A DNA stretch of 64,000 bases from Pomphorhynchus laevis (Eukaryota > Acanthocephala > Palaeacanthocephala > Echinorhynchida > Pomphorhynchidae). The notes below the pieces were generated by a model, which saw only the letters and a program-made list of their open reading frames with translations, had not been told where the DNA came from and ran no database searches. Location: contig WNNJ02003319.1 in assembly GCA_012934845.2 (NCBI GenBank), forward strand, positions 1-64,000, read 5' to 3'. Of this stretch, positions 1 to 8,695 are shown piece by piece. The number at the start of each line of letters is the position of its first letter. The stretch's first letter is position 1. Both the position numbers and the translations under genes were made by a program.

Positions 1-804
1 CTGTTCTATTATCTCCTCAACTTCTGTCAAGGTATAACCATGGTTACCATCCATTGTTATCATCGGTGCATCCTCCGCTGTTGGCTTTCTCAGTTCAGAG
101 ATCTGCTGCTGCAGTGTCTGAATTTGCACAAACATTTGTTGCAGTGCCTGGTTCGTTTCTGACATTGAACTCGATAGAGAGCTAGTAGAATTGGTACGAA
201 AGACTGGGTACGACTCAATCTTTGCAGCTGGAGCTTTTTTCGGTCAGTTCAGGATAGATAAATTTGTCACTGTTTGTTCAGGAAAATTTGTTCAGAATAT
301 TGCTTAGGAATATTGTCAGGAAATATCGTTAGAGTATTGTCCGCCGGAACTGACAGCGAAGGCCCGCCTAAATCACGGGACGAGATTTCTGACTATAAAT
401 AGCCAAAATCGACTGCTTTCTACTCGTGCTTTTTTCTCGATTATACTTGCAGCAGTTCCGGCGGACAATACTCTAACGATATTTCCTGACAATATTCCTA
501 AGCAATATTCTGAACAAATTTTCCTGAACAAACAGTGACAAATTTATCTATCCTGAACTGACCGAAAAAAGCTCCAGCTGCAAAGATTGAGTCGTACCCA
601 GTCTTTCGTACCAATTCTACTAGCTCTCTATCGAGTTCAATGTCAGAAACGAACCAGGCACTGCAACAAATGTTTGTGCAAATTCAGACACTGCAGCAGC
701 AGATCTCTGAACTGAGAAAGCCAACAGCGGAGGATGCACCGATGATAACAATGGATGGTAACCATGGTTATACCTTGACAGAAGTTGAGGAGATAATAGA
801 ACAG
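1..804. repeat. Fold-back palindrome over the Gag 5' region
   Basis: Positions 1-352 are the reverse complement of 453-804, with paired positions summing to 805. The arms hold the start of the Gag gene and its leader. The 100-base centre (353-452) holds the TATA-bearing promoter-like block. Because the window begins inside the arm, the left end of the structure is unknown. Confidence 0.9.
353..452 (+). promoter_or_regulatory. Promoter-like block with TATA box, copy 1
   Basis: TATAAATAG lies at 394-402, followed about 30 bases on by the pyrimidine-rich stretch that leads to the Gag leader. The same block is present upstream of the Gag unit in every copy here (also 1893-1997 and, reversed, 4766-4877), which supports a promoter or terminal-repeat role. 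The start site is inferred only. Confidence 0.5.
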
Positions 805-1176
805 GTTTCCCTAGTTTTAGCCAATAATAAGGCTAAGGCTAGGGATACTCACGAGTTGGCGGCATATGAGCAAATTCTGAAATCCATGACAAAGGAAAGA
901 ATTACTGAATCTGTCGGCGAAGAATGGTTTCAACTGTTCCTAAAACGAGTCATTACCATGCATATGGTAGTGGCTTATGGATGGCACACTGTGGCACCTC
1001 AACTTCCAAGGGTCACAGGGAGAGTTGTCGAACTGGCCAAAAAGATTGGGCTTGATCCTAATAATAGGCCGCAAAACCAGTTCATACCGACACAGACGCA
1101 GCGCTCGTTGCAGCAATACTACCCTGCACAATCTAGGCAGGAACAACAAGGAAGGAGAAAAAATCGAAAGAAGTAG
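640..1176 (+). CDS. Small basic Gag/core-like protein, 178 aa
   Basis: The start ATG follows a leader shared by all copies. The protein begins with a glutamine-rich heptad-like stretch (residues about 5-26) that could form a coiled coil. A mostly helical middle follows, with THELAAYEQILKSMT, EEWFQLFLKRV and VAPQLPRVTGRV. It ends in a Gln/Arg/Lys-rich tail (residues about 140-178, last residues RRKNRKK). The size and basic tail recall hepadnavirus core proteins, but the sequence alone cannot prove this. The second family's protein (44458-44982) keeps the middle block, so that block is the conserved core. No zinc knuckle is present. The likely role is nucleic-acid-binding capsid protein, by inference from position and composition. 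Confidence 0.7.
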   Translation: MSETNQALQQMFVQIQTLQQQISELRKPTAEDAPMITMDGNHGYTLTEVEEIIEQVSLVLANNKAKARDTHELAAYEQILKSMTKERITESVGEEWFQLFLKRVITMHMVVAYGWHTVAPQLPRVTGRVVELAKKIGLDPNNRPQNQFIPTQTQRSLQQYYPAQSRQEQQGRRKNRKK

Positions 1177-1892
1177 CTTTCGTGGTTGTTGATCTTGTAA
1201 AAAAAAGAGTAAAAATATTTTTCGTTTTTCTTCTTTCTGAATTGGTTGGGAAGTTATTATCGGGGTTAGTATTTACTGTCATTTTTGGGTTTCTATAAGG
1301 AAGAGGATGAGGACTTACTGGTGAGATTGGGGTCTGATCTAGGCCAACCTGCACTAATAGTAAGAAATCATCCTTGGAGGTATAGAAATTATAACTAGTC
1401 TACTACCTAGTAAGGGTGTTCTTAATTGGACGTAATCTCCTTATAAGGATATTAGATGTGTTATACTTGCCAATAAACAATGACATAAATACTGGAGTGG
1501 TGTACTCTGGGTCTTGTGCAATATATATCTATATTCGCAACTGACTATACTTTACATAAGATACACTATACTTCAAGAATCTGCTGTGAGAACATCATAC
1601 AGATTACATACTGCATGTCTATTCAGACTTTGGTATACTTATATGATATGAATCGGCTATTAGGTCACAATACAAATGATTTATATGCTGCATTGCCTTA
1701 TTTTTCAATAAGCTCTCACATTGACACAACGTCATGAGAATAAGAGGCTCTTGAATTATGATTCAAAGTCTTCTTCTTTGAGGATACTATATAGACAATA
1801 TATATCTTCTCTACTAGATACATAGATTACAACAATTTATTATCTTGTCACCGCCTGCTTTAAGAAAAAAAGCGAAAGCAACAACCAATTCC
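1177..1892 (+). other. 3' noncoding region of the Gag unit
   Basis: No convincing gene is present here. A short block at about 1320-1353 (GTGAGATTGGGGTC, then CCAACCTGCA) is also present downstream of the second family's Gag gene at about 45135-45165, although the surrounding sequence has diverged. Conservation in noncoding sequence suggests a replication, packaging or processing signal. The rest is AT-rich without clear structure. Confidence 0.4.
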
Positions 1893-1997
1893 CCGCCTAA
1901 ATCACGGGACGAGATTTCTGACTATAAATAGCCAAAATCGACTGCTTTCTACTCGTGCTTTTTTCTCGATTATACTTGCAGCAGTTCCGGCGGACAA
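1893..1997 (+). promoter_or_regulatory. Promoter-like block with TATA box, copy 2
   Basis: This repeats the block at about 353-470, with TATAAATAG at 1923-1931. Here it follows the Gag 3' noncoding region instead of preceding Gag, as expected for a terminal repeat or for a unit that was circular or concatemeric before integration. Confidence 0.5.
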
Positions 1998-2084
1998 GTA
2001 CTTACATTTCTTTTGCTGGTATTGCCGATTTTAGAATATTTTTAGAATTTTCTTGAAAAATACTTCTTCTGCCTTCGCTGTCAG
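1998..2084 (+). repeat. 87-bp direct repeat, copy 1, at the downstream side of the polymerase
   Basis: The same 87 bases occur at 4314-4400 in the same orientation, so the repeat brackets the minus-strand polymerase. Read on the minus strand, the unit ends in AAATGTAAGTAC, which resembles a splice donor. The repeat may be the remnant of a terminal repeat of the polymerase-bearing unit. Confidence 0.75.
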
Positions 2085-2208
2085 ACGAAGTGATATCGCG
2101 TGTGATTCTGAGTAGATAAAATCGACACGGAAGACACGTAGCTATGTGGGAAATTAGCTGTGATGTCAGAAGATGTAGAAACAAGCAAAAAGGAGAGAGT
2201 CGCAGTAA

Positions 2209-4267
2209 CTACCAACGACTAGGAATGTCTGCCGGATTTTTATCCGTTGATATCCATTGTATAGGAGTACCATGCAATTCCTGTAGGAAAAGATTCCCCA
2301 TTGGAACCGTTTTCGCTCTCCCTTTGAGGACTGAGTAATACACCCCGATATTATCAGTATATATCTCAGCGTCTGGGTATAATTGATGACCACACCAGGC
2401 GGCTAATAGCTCAGCCTCAAAGATCGGAAGATCATATGGTAAGTCATATGTGTGTACCTTCCCTTCTAAACCAACAATCCCAATTTGATTTTGGGTAGCA
2501 TCCACAAAGATTTTTTCATGGCATGCTCTTTGTTGTTTAGGTAGAATCAGGGGCTCCTTATCAATGAGCCACTCCAAAAACCAGGACTGCCATGGCCCAT
2601 CCTGGTATAGGAGCTTGTGCGCAGTGGAAAAGAAAGGTAGATAGTAATTTATCAAACCTCTCAAACGCATTCCTTGGCGACTAGAGACTGGCGATTTCAA
2701 AATTCTCAGATACGCTACCGCCGCCCTAAAGCGTGATAATGCATCCGAGGTGATCTCGACGCCATCTGTCGACCAAGTGCCTCCTAAGAAAGTTATTTTC
2801 TTGCGAGGTCTAAGAATGCTCTTCTCTAGATTTAGAGATAGATTTCCACTTTTACAGAGAGAGAAGCTTACGCACAGCTGCCATAAGAACTGGCTTAGAG
2901 TTATGCGACAGGATCATATCATCAATATGAGTCCATGCTTCTACCCCTTGTTTACGAGCGAAATGTGTAATGGCATTGCCAACCATTTGCGCCCAAAAGG
3001 GGCCCCAAGGTATTCCGAAAGGCACGACCTTGTAATGGTAGTATATACCATTGTATTCAAAAGCCGTTTTAAGCCAATCAGAAGGGCATAAAGGAATTTG
3101 GTAGAACATTGATTTAAAATCAATTTTGACATACCAATCCTTACATACAATATGCTCTCTATCTAGGACTTGATATATAGAGGGCAGATAGAAATCTGGG
3201 GTTTTACACCCATCCCATATCCGCCCATCATAGATCAACCTATAGGAGTCTTTCTTGGGAATCAAGAAAACCCTAGAGCAGTATTGTGGCTTAGTCCTTT
3301 TTGGTAAAGGAGCTATTATGCCCTTCTTGATGTGATATCGAATGGCCTTTGTAAGTGCAGAACTTACGTTAGATTGCCAACGACGCCAACTCACCGGCAT
3401 GGTTTCAATTCTAACTCCATTACGGAATATTGAACGTACATGTCCTGGTGCCTGACTTTGTTCTAAAAGTCGAGGGATGTTAGCCACATCAGATACCTCA
3501 GGATGTCGTTGGTACGATGTAGATCGTAGCCTAACAATCTCTCCTAACAACGATCCAAGATCGATGTCTTCCAATTCACGCTCAATGAACATGTCTTGGT
3601 GCGCAAGGACTATTGACGTAGGTTCTTGCTGACTGAGTATGTTTATATACTCGTTTACAGTCAGATTACCTTTCATCAATTGTATGAGATTCTGTTGTAG
3701 AACTGCATACACGTCCTCCCCTGATATCTGATCTACAATTTCTCTTATTGGTGGTCTGAATAAATCAGGTATCACCGAGAAAATTGCATGCATCATCCCA
3801 GGATCTCTACCTGTGGAGTGATGTATCAGATTCCTGACAGTTTCAGCAGGGAAATGAGCTATAGGGAGTTGACATCTATTTTGCTCAATACCCCTACCGC
3901 TCTGCCGCTCGAAAGTTTCAAATGCCCAGTCAAGAAGCAAATCTTGAGCTGCCCTTCGAGATTGCGTAGGATACACGTTATGTACCCTAGGCTGATAAGC
4001 CCTGTATAAAGCTTGTTCTTCCCAGTACTCGTAATCCAATTGGATCCTTTCCTGGGTGTCCATTACTAGGACATAAGCATAGGGCTCATCATTGGCGTCC
4101 GGCAAAGTGAGCGCCGATTCAGTTAGATGATCATCTAGGCCTGAACCCGTCCCAAGCAATGTATCAATTGCCGTTTGGAACTCCTGCACCGTATATGTGA
4201 GGGGGTTTGACGACCCTACACATAATTCCGGTTCATGCATCTGGTTTAGATGGCATGACGTAGGCAT
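2209..4267 (-). pseudogene. Reverse transcriptase-RNase H polymerase of the virus-like element, fossil
   Basis: Reading on the minus strand, about 260 residues have no family I recognise and hold the conserved stretch IREIVDQISGEDVYAVL. The reverse transcriptase follows, with VFLIPKKDSYRLIYDGR, then VKIDFKSMFYQIPL (motif A), VPFGIPWGPFWAQM (motif B) and HIDDMILSH (motif C, catalytic Asp pair). The RNase H has FVDATQNQIG, FEAELLAAW, IYTDN and NPADIPSRW and closes the protein. Hepadnaviral RNase H carries FADAT, AELLAA, TDN and NPADDPSR in the same order. No protease precedes it and no integrase follows. The copy is broken, with about one or two breaks. A homologous copy lies at 47339-49112. 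Confidence 0.75.
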
Positions 4268-4313
4268 GTCGATAGCCAGTTGTTCTAACTGGGCTATCGT
4301 TAAAAAAGTTAAT

Positions 4314-4400
4314 GTACTTACATTTCTTTTGCTGGTATTGCCGATTTTAGAATATTTTTAGAATTTTCTTGAAAAATACTTCTTCTGCCTTCGCTGTCAG
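4314..4400 (+). repeat. 87-bp direct repeat, copy 2, upstream of the polymerase
   Basis: This matches 1998-2084 in the same orientation. It sits just upstream of the polymerase start on the minus strand, followed there by a short pyrimidine-rich stretch. Confidence 0.75.
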
Positions 4401-4765
4401 AAAAGCGAAAGCAACAACCAATTTAAACCTGTTCTATTATCTCCTCAACTTCTGTCAAGGTATAACCATGGTTACCATCCATTGTTATCATCGGTGCATC
4501 CTCCGCTGTTGGCTTTCTCAGTTCAGAGATCTGCTGCTGCAGTGTCTGAATTTGCACAAACATTTGTTGCAGTGCCTGGTTCGTTTCTGACATTGAACTC
4601 GATAGAGAGCTAGTAGAATTGGTACGAAAGACTGGGTACGACTCAATCTTTGCAGCTGGAGCTTTTTTCGGTCAGTTCAGGATAGATAAATTTGTCACTG
4701 TTTGTTCAGGAAAATTTGTTCAGAATATTGCTTAGGAATATTGTCAGGAAATATCGTTAGAGTAT

Positions 4766-6235
4766 TGTCCGCCGGAACTGCTGCAAGTATAATCGAGAAA
4801 AAAGCACGAGTAGAAAGCAGTCGATTTTGGCTATTTATAGTCAGAAATCTCGTCCCGTGATTTAGGCGGGGAATTGGTTGTTGCTTTCGCTTTTTTTCTT
4901 AAAGCAGGCGGTGACAAGATAATAAATTGTTGTAATCTATGTATCTAGTAGAGAAGATATATATTGTCTATATAGTATCCTCAAAGAAGAAGACTTTGAA
5001 TCATAATTCAAGAGCCTCTTATTCTCATGACGTTGTGTCAATGTGAGAGCTTATTGAAAAATAAGGCAATGCAGCATATAAATCATTTGTATTGTGACCT
5101 AATAGCCGATTCATATCATATAAGTATACCAAAGTCTGAATAGACATGCAGTATGTAATCTGTATGATGTTCTCACAGCAGATTCTTGAAGTATAGTGTA
5201 TCTTATGTAAAGTATAGTCAGTTGCGAATATAGATATATATTGCACAAGACCCAGAGTACACCACTCCAGTATTTATGTCATTGTTTATTGGCAAGTATA
5301 ACACATCTAATATCCTTATAAGGAGATTACGTCCAATTAAGAACACCCTTACTAGGTAGTAGACTAGTTATAATTTCTATACCTCCAAGGATGATTTCTT
5401 ACTATTAGTGCAGGTTGGCCTAGATCAGACCCCAATCTCACCAGTAAGTCCTCATCCTCTTCCTTATAGAAACCCAAAAATGACAGTAAATACTAACCCC
5501 GATAATAACTTCCCAACCAATTCAGAAAGAAGAAAAACGAAAAATATTTTTACTCTTTTTTTTACAAGATCAACAACCACGAAAGCTACTTCTTTCGATT
5601 TTTTTCTCCTTCCTTGTTGTTCCTGCCTAGATTGTGCAGGGTAGTATTGCTGCAACGAGCGCTGCGTCTGTGTCGGTATGAACTGGTTTTGCGGCCTATT
5701 ATTAGGATCAAGCCCAATCTTTTTGGCCAGTTCGACAACTCTCCCTGTGACCCTCGGAAGTTGAGGTGCCACAGTGTGCCATCCATAAGCCACTACCATA
5801 TGCATGGTAATGACTCGTTTTAGGAACAGTTGAAACCATTCTTCGCCGACAGATTCAGTAATTCTTTCCTTTGTCATGGATTTCAGAATTTGCTCATATG
5901 CCGCCAACTCGTGAGTATCCCTAGCCTTAGCCTTATTATTGGCTAAAACTAGGGAAACCTGTTCTATTATCTCCTCAACTTCTGTCAAGGTATAACCATG
6001 GTTACCATCCATTGTTATCATCGGTGCATCCTCCGCTGTTGGCTTTCTCAGTTCAGAGATCTGCTGCTGCAGTGTCTGAATTTGCACAAACATTTGTTGC
6101 AGTGCCTGGTTCGTTTCTGACATTGAACTCGATAGAGAGCTAGTAGAATTGGTACGAAAGACTGGGTACGACTCAATCTTTGCAGCTGGAGCTTTTTTCG
6201 GTCAGTTCAGGATAGATAAATTTGTCACTGTTTGT
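4766..6235 (-). repeat. Inverted repeat arm B of the Gag unit
   Basis: This is the reverse complement of 528-1997. On its polymerase side it continues into a partial second Gag 5' end (about 4430-4600, minus strand). On the other side it stops abruptly at a LINE 3' end at 6236. The TATA block on the minus strand is at 4831-4839. Confidence 0.9.
5587..6123 (-). CDS. Small basic Gag/core-like protein, second copy
   Basis: This is a near-identical minus-strand copy of the 640-1176 gene, with the same start, coiled-coil-like N-terminus and conserved middle block. The C-terminal basic tail is slightly different, and the open frame runs on past the homologous part to 5464. Its upstream leader ends at the LINE junction at 6236, and the same junction is found again at about 30430. 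Confidence 0.65.
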
Positions 6236-6605
6236 TAACACTGTTTGATAACACGTAAATTCGCTAAGTATCAAGAGAGAGTAACTGCCATAGAGAGGGC
6301 GAATTTCGCACCTATCGTGTTATCATGTTTCGGTGGAGCAGTAAAATCATCTGCACAATTAATTTAGAGAATTGCACAGAAGATGGCAATAAAAAACAAT
6401 CATTCCTACTCAGAAGAATTGACAAAATTACGGTCAAAGATTGGAATTCAGTTGGCTCGTTCAATTTCGATGTGTATTCGCGGTCCTCGTTCTGCTCGAC
6501 ATCGACCTGCAAACTCAATGAACTAAAATTTATAGTATAACTATATTTGTTTGTTTTTTTTTCAAAAAAAATCAATTATTATAGTGTAAAAAAATTATTA
6601 TTATT
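6236..6605 (+). mobile_element. R2-type LINE, 3' end fragment
   Basis: The plus strand encodes the last part of an R2-type LINE protein (KYQERVTAIERANFAP, then SCFGG, and a C-terminus ending near 6530). One in-frame TAG interrupts it at about 6352-6354. It is a sister copy of the element that follows directly. The 3' end is AT-rich with an (ATT)n tail. The same fragment appears reversed at 30066-30430 and as shorter 3' ends at 24641-24800 and 40456-40575. Confidence 0.8.
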
Positions 6606-8150
6606 ATTATTGTTATAAATATATTGGCTTCAATATAAATAAAGAAAAGTGTGTGCTGCTAACTACACCTGATAAAGCCACTGATATGTACAAACTGTTT
6701 AAAGACACAGGAATAAAAATCGCCGTCGATGGAACCATAGTATTGGGTGCTCCGATCGGGGATGATAATTATATTCACAAAACGATAAGCTCCAAAATTT
6801 CTAAATACTGCTTACTTGTTGATCGTTTAGCTGACGTCGGTGTTATTGATTTACAGGTAAGCTATGCTAGTATGACCAGAGCTTTGCAGCATAAATATAT
6901 ACACATGCAACGAACGACGAATTGCTTAAATGGCTGGTTCGATGAATTAAATGATACTATTCGGCGTCGCTTTGACGAACTTTTTAATTTGAACTCAACG
7001 AACGACAATTCCATGTGGCCATTATTTTCGCTCCTATTAAGACATGGTGGTCTAGGCATAGTTGACCCACGAGTCACAGCACAAGTAGAGTTCGAAAACT
7101 CTGAGAAGCTATGTCTTCCTTATTTAGGCGGCTTGTATGGGGTTGAGTTAAAGGCGGAGCAAGATAAGTATATTTCCCAGATACGCACATCAAAAAACGA
7201 GATGCACAAATCGCTACTTATGGATAAGCTATCTGATTTAGATAAAACTACTATATGCATATTGGAGCACCTACAAGTCAAGGGTGCTTCCTCATGGCTA
7301 TCCACGTATCCTACAAATGACCGTTGTACTCGTCTTAATAATATGGAATTTCGGGATGCAATTGGAGCTCGGTACAATAGACTGTCTTGCGATGTTCCCT
7401 TACATTGCCCATGCGGTGAACGAACATCACTGGCACACTCACTAACTTGTCCAACTGGAGGTCATCCTTCGATTAGACACGATTTGATTCGTGATATATT
7501 ATCCAATACCATGACCGAAATTTGCGATAATGTCCAGACAGAACCAGCTTTGAAATCAGTACATCATAGTATCGTGTTCGAGCGCACAAGCACTTCTAGA
7601 GATCATGAAGCACGTTTAGACATTGCTTGCTATGGATTTTACGGAGGTCGTTCTGAGCGAACTTTATTCGACACATTCGTATTCAACGCATTCGCGCCGT
7701 CCAACCTCTCGAAGTCAACAACGTCCGCCTTTGAATTCCACGAAAAGCGAAAAATCGCAAAGTATCAAGAGAGAGTCATACTAATAGAGAGGGCAAACTT
7801 TGCGCCATTGGTGTTTTCTTGTTTTGGTGGTGAAAGTAAATCGTCGGTCACGATAATTCAGCGCATTGCTCGTAAATTGGCAATTAGAAAAAGACACACA
7901 TATGCAGAGGAATTGACACGTCTTCGGTCAACGATTGGCATACAACTGGCTCGCTCAATTTCTTTATGCGTTCGGGGTGCCCGTTCTGCTCGCAATCGCC
8001 CTGCGCGCTAAATGAAAAAACGTACAATATTCTTTTAAATTATTTGACGCATCACGTTTTTTTGTGTTTGTTTGTACATTTTGGAGTTCTTATAAAAAAA
8101 TTATTCTCTCTTAAAAAAAAAAAATAACAATAATAATAACAATAATAATT
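6606..8150 (+). mobile_element. R2-type LINE, 5'-truncated copy
   Basis: The copy begins inside the reverse transcriptase, after the catalytic motif, and runs to the stop at 8009-8011 and a 3' tail of A and AAT units ending near 8150. The 5' truncation is the usual result of incomplete target-primed reverse transcription. An inverted near-identical copy is at 28553-30065. Confidence 0.85.
6614..8011 (+). CDS. R2-type LINE protein, C-terminal half (RT thumb, CCHC, restriction-like endonuclease)
   Basis: The frame is open from about 6614 without its own start. Visible parts include the RT thumb region (VLGAPIGDDNY, GGLGIVDP). A zinc-binding CCHC-like region follows (CPCGERTSLAHSLTC, RHDLIRDIL). 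The putative PD-(D/E)XK endonuclease has ARLDIACYG, an acidic residue in the TLFDTFVF segment, and YQERVILIERANF. The C-terminus is basic. R2-group proteins carry these domains in this order and use the endonuclease to nick the target. The catalytic RT motif is missing, so the copy could not move on its own. Confidence 0.8.
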   Translation, partial: YKYIGFNINKEKCVLLTTPDKATDMYKLFKDTGIKIAVDGTIVLGAPIGDDNYIHKTISSKISKYCLLVDRLADVGVIDLQVSYASMTRALQHKYIHMQRTTNCLNGWFDELNDTIRRRFDELFNLNSTNDNSMWPLFSLLLRHGGLGIVDPRVTAQVEFENSEKLCLPYLGGLYGVELKAEQDKYISQIRTSKNEMHKSLLMDKLSDLDKTTICILEHLQVKGASSWLSTYPTNDRCTRLNNMEFRDAIGARYNRLSCDVPLHCPCGERTSLAHSLTCPTGGHPSIRHDLIRDILSNTMTEICDNVQTEPALKSVHHSIVFERTSTSRDHEARLDIACYGFYGGRSERTLFDTFVFNAFAPSNLSKSTTSAFEFHEKRKIAKYQERVILIERANFAPLVFSCFGGESKSSVTIIQRIARKLAIRKRHTYAEELTRLRSTIGIQLARSISLCVRGARSARNRPAR

Positions 8151-8448
8151 TTTTTAATGGAAAAATTTATTTTAGTAAAACATACAGTCGAGGTTACCCG
8201 TAAGTGGGCCCAAAAAAGGTAGTTAAATAATAATTTTTTAGGTCTCATTTCAGACACTAGGCGTTTGCATTTATTAGCGCTACACATATACGTTGTCGCA
8301 GCGAACATACATTTTTGCCATAGGAGGATGGATCGCTCACTGATGCGAGAGTTGCTAGTCTCTTGATGAAAGCACTTGCCTCCTTTGCTAGTCCGCCTGA
8401 GGTGGAAATTACGAACGGAATAAAGGTTCCTTTTTCGATTTCAATAAT
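8111..8448 (-). mobile_element. R2-type LINE, 3' end fragment
   Basis: The minus strand encodes IEIEKGTFIPFVISTSGG and the C-terminus of the same family as the element at 20336-22925. The 3' untranslated part carries the motif GGCCCACTTACGGGTAACC at about 8194-8211 (minus strand), which recurs in other LINEs here. The copy is strongly 5'-truncated and ends head-on against the tail of the LINE at 6606-8150. Confidence 0.8.
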
Positions 8449-8626
8449 AACAATAATGAAGAGTGGTCCCGCTTCATCATCGAGTGCCCCTACGTCTTTC
8501 GACAACGCGATCTTGTGGCTTTGACGTGTGCTTACAGAGAAGTCAATAGAGAGTGCATGCTCGAGGTTTGAACCCCGTACATAGAGTTTGCAATGCACAC
8601 GCCTCCACCATTCGGCCACGCGGGGC
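8449..8626 (-). repeat. tRNA-derived SINE, single copy
   Basis: The minus strand starts GCCCCGCG at 8626. It carries an A-box-like TGGCCGAATGGTGG (8605-8618) and a B-box GGTTCAAACC (8565-8574), the internal RNA polymerase III promoter of tRNAs. The anticodon stem does not pair well, so this is a SINE head and not a working tRNA gene. A tRNA-unrelated body of about 100 bases follows, then an ATTATTGTTATT tail. That tail abuts the truncated LINE at 8111-8448, whose tail type it shares. The source looks like a Ser- or Leu-type tRNA, which is uncertain. Confidence 0.6.
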
Positions 8627-8650
8627 TAATAGATATAAGAATGTGTTTTT

Positions 8651-8690
8651 AGTTAGCGATCTTGCTAACTAGTTAGCGATATTGCTAACT
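8651..8690. repeat. Two tandem 20-bp palindromes
   Basis: The unit AGTTAGCGATMTTGCTAACT occurs twice in a row, at 8651-8670 and 8671-8690. Each unit is an inverted repeat (AGTTAGC and GCTAACT). It lies between the SINE and the first unit of the tandem array. It may be a protein-binding site or a fragment of a transposon end; the function is unknown. Confidence 0.7.
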
Positions 8691-8695
8691 AGTTG

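Larger units (their letters stand above)
528..1997 (+). repeat. Inverted repeat arm A of the Gag unit
   Basis: This arm of about 1.47 kb is the reverse complement of 4766-6235 (paired positions sum to about 6763). It holds the leader, the Gag gene, its 3' noncoding part and a second copy of the TATA block. The two arms differ at very few positions, so the duplication is recent or is kept uniform by gene conversion. Confidence 0.9.
1..6235. mobile_element. Gag/RT/RNase H virus-like element, compound copy (hepadnavirus-like or DIRS-like), fossil
   Basis: Two copies of a small basic Gag/core-like gene (plus strand 640-1176, minus strand 5587-6123) flank a minus-strand polymerase (2209-4267). 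The outer parts, 528-1997 and 4766-6235, are inverted copies of one another. The polymerase has an N-terminal domain, a reverse transcriptase and an RNase H, and the reading ends right after the RNase H. No protease, integrase, tyrosine recombinase or envelope was found. Three copies of a TATA-bearing block mark the start of the unit. The layout is rearranged and broken, with a few breaks in the polymerase, while the Gag copies are open and nearly identical, so the copy is fairly young. A second diverged family lies at 44458-49330. DIRS-like elements also carry inverted repeats, so that family remains the main alternative. Confidence 0.7.

Noticed and set aside
1516-1737. 73-codon frame after Gag, present in both inverted arms
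   Set aside because: It is repeated only because the arms are copies, it is AT-rich, and the second family has no counterpart.
1-6235. A DIRS element as a firm call
   Set aside because: Inverted repeats and RT-RNase H fit, but no tyrosine recombinase frame is visible in either family. It is kept as an alternative.
8560-8626. A working tRNA-Ser or tRNA-Leu gene on the minus strand
   Set aside because: A- and B-boxes are present but the anticodon stem does not pair and the sequence runs into a SINE-like body.
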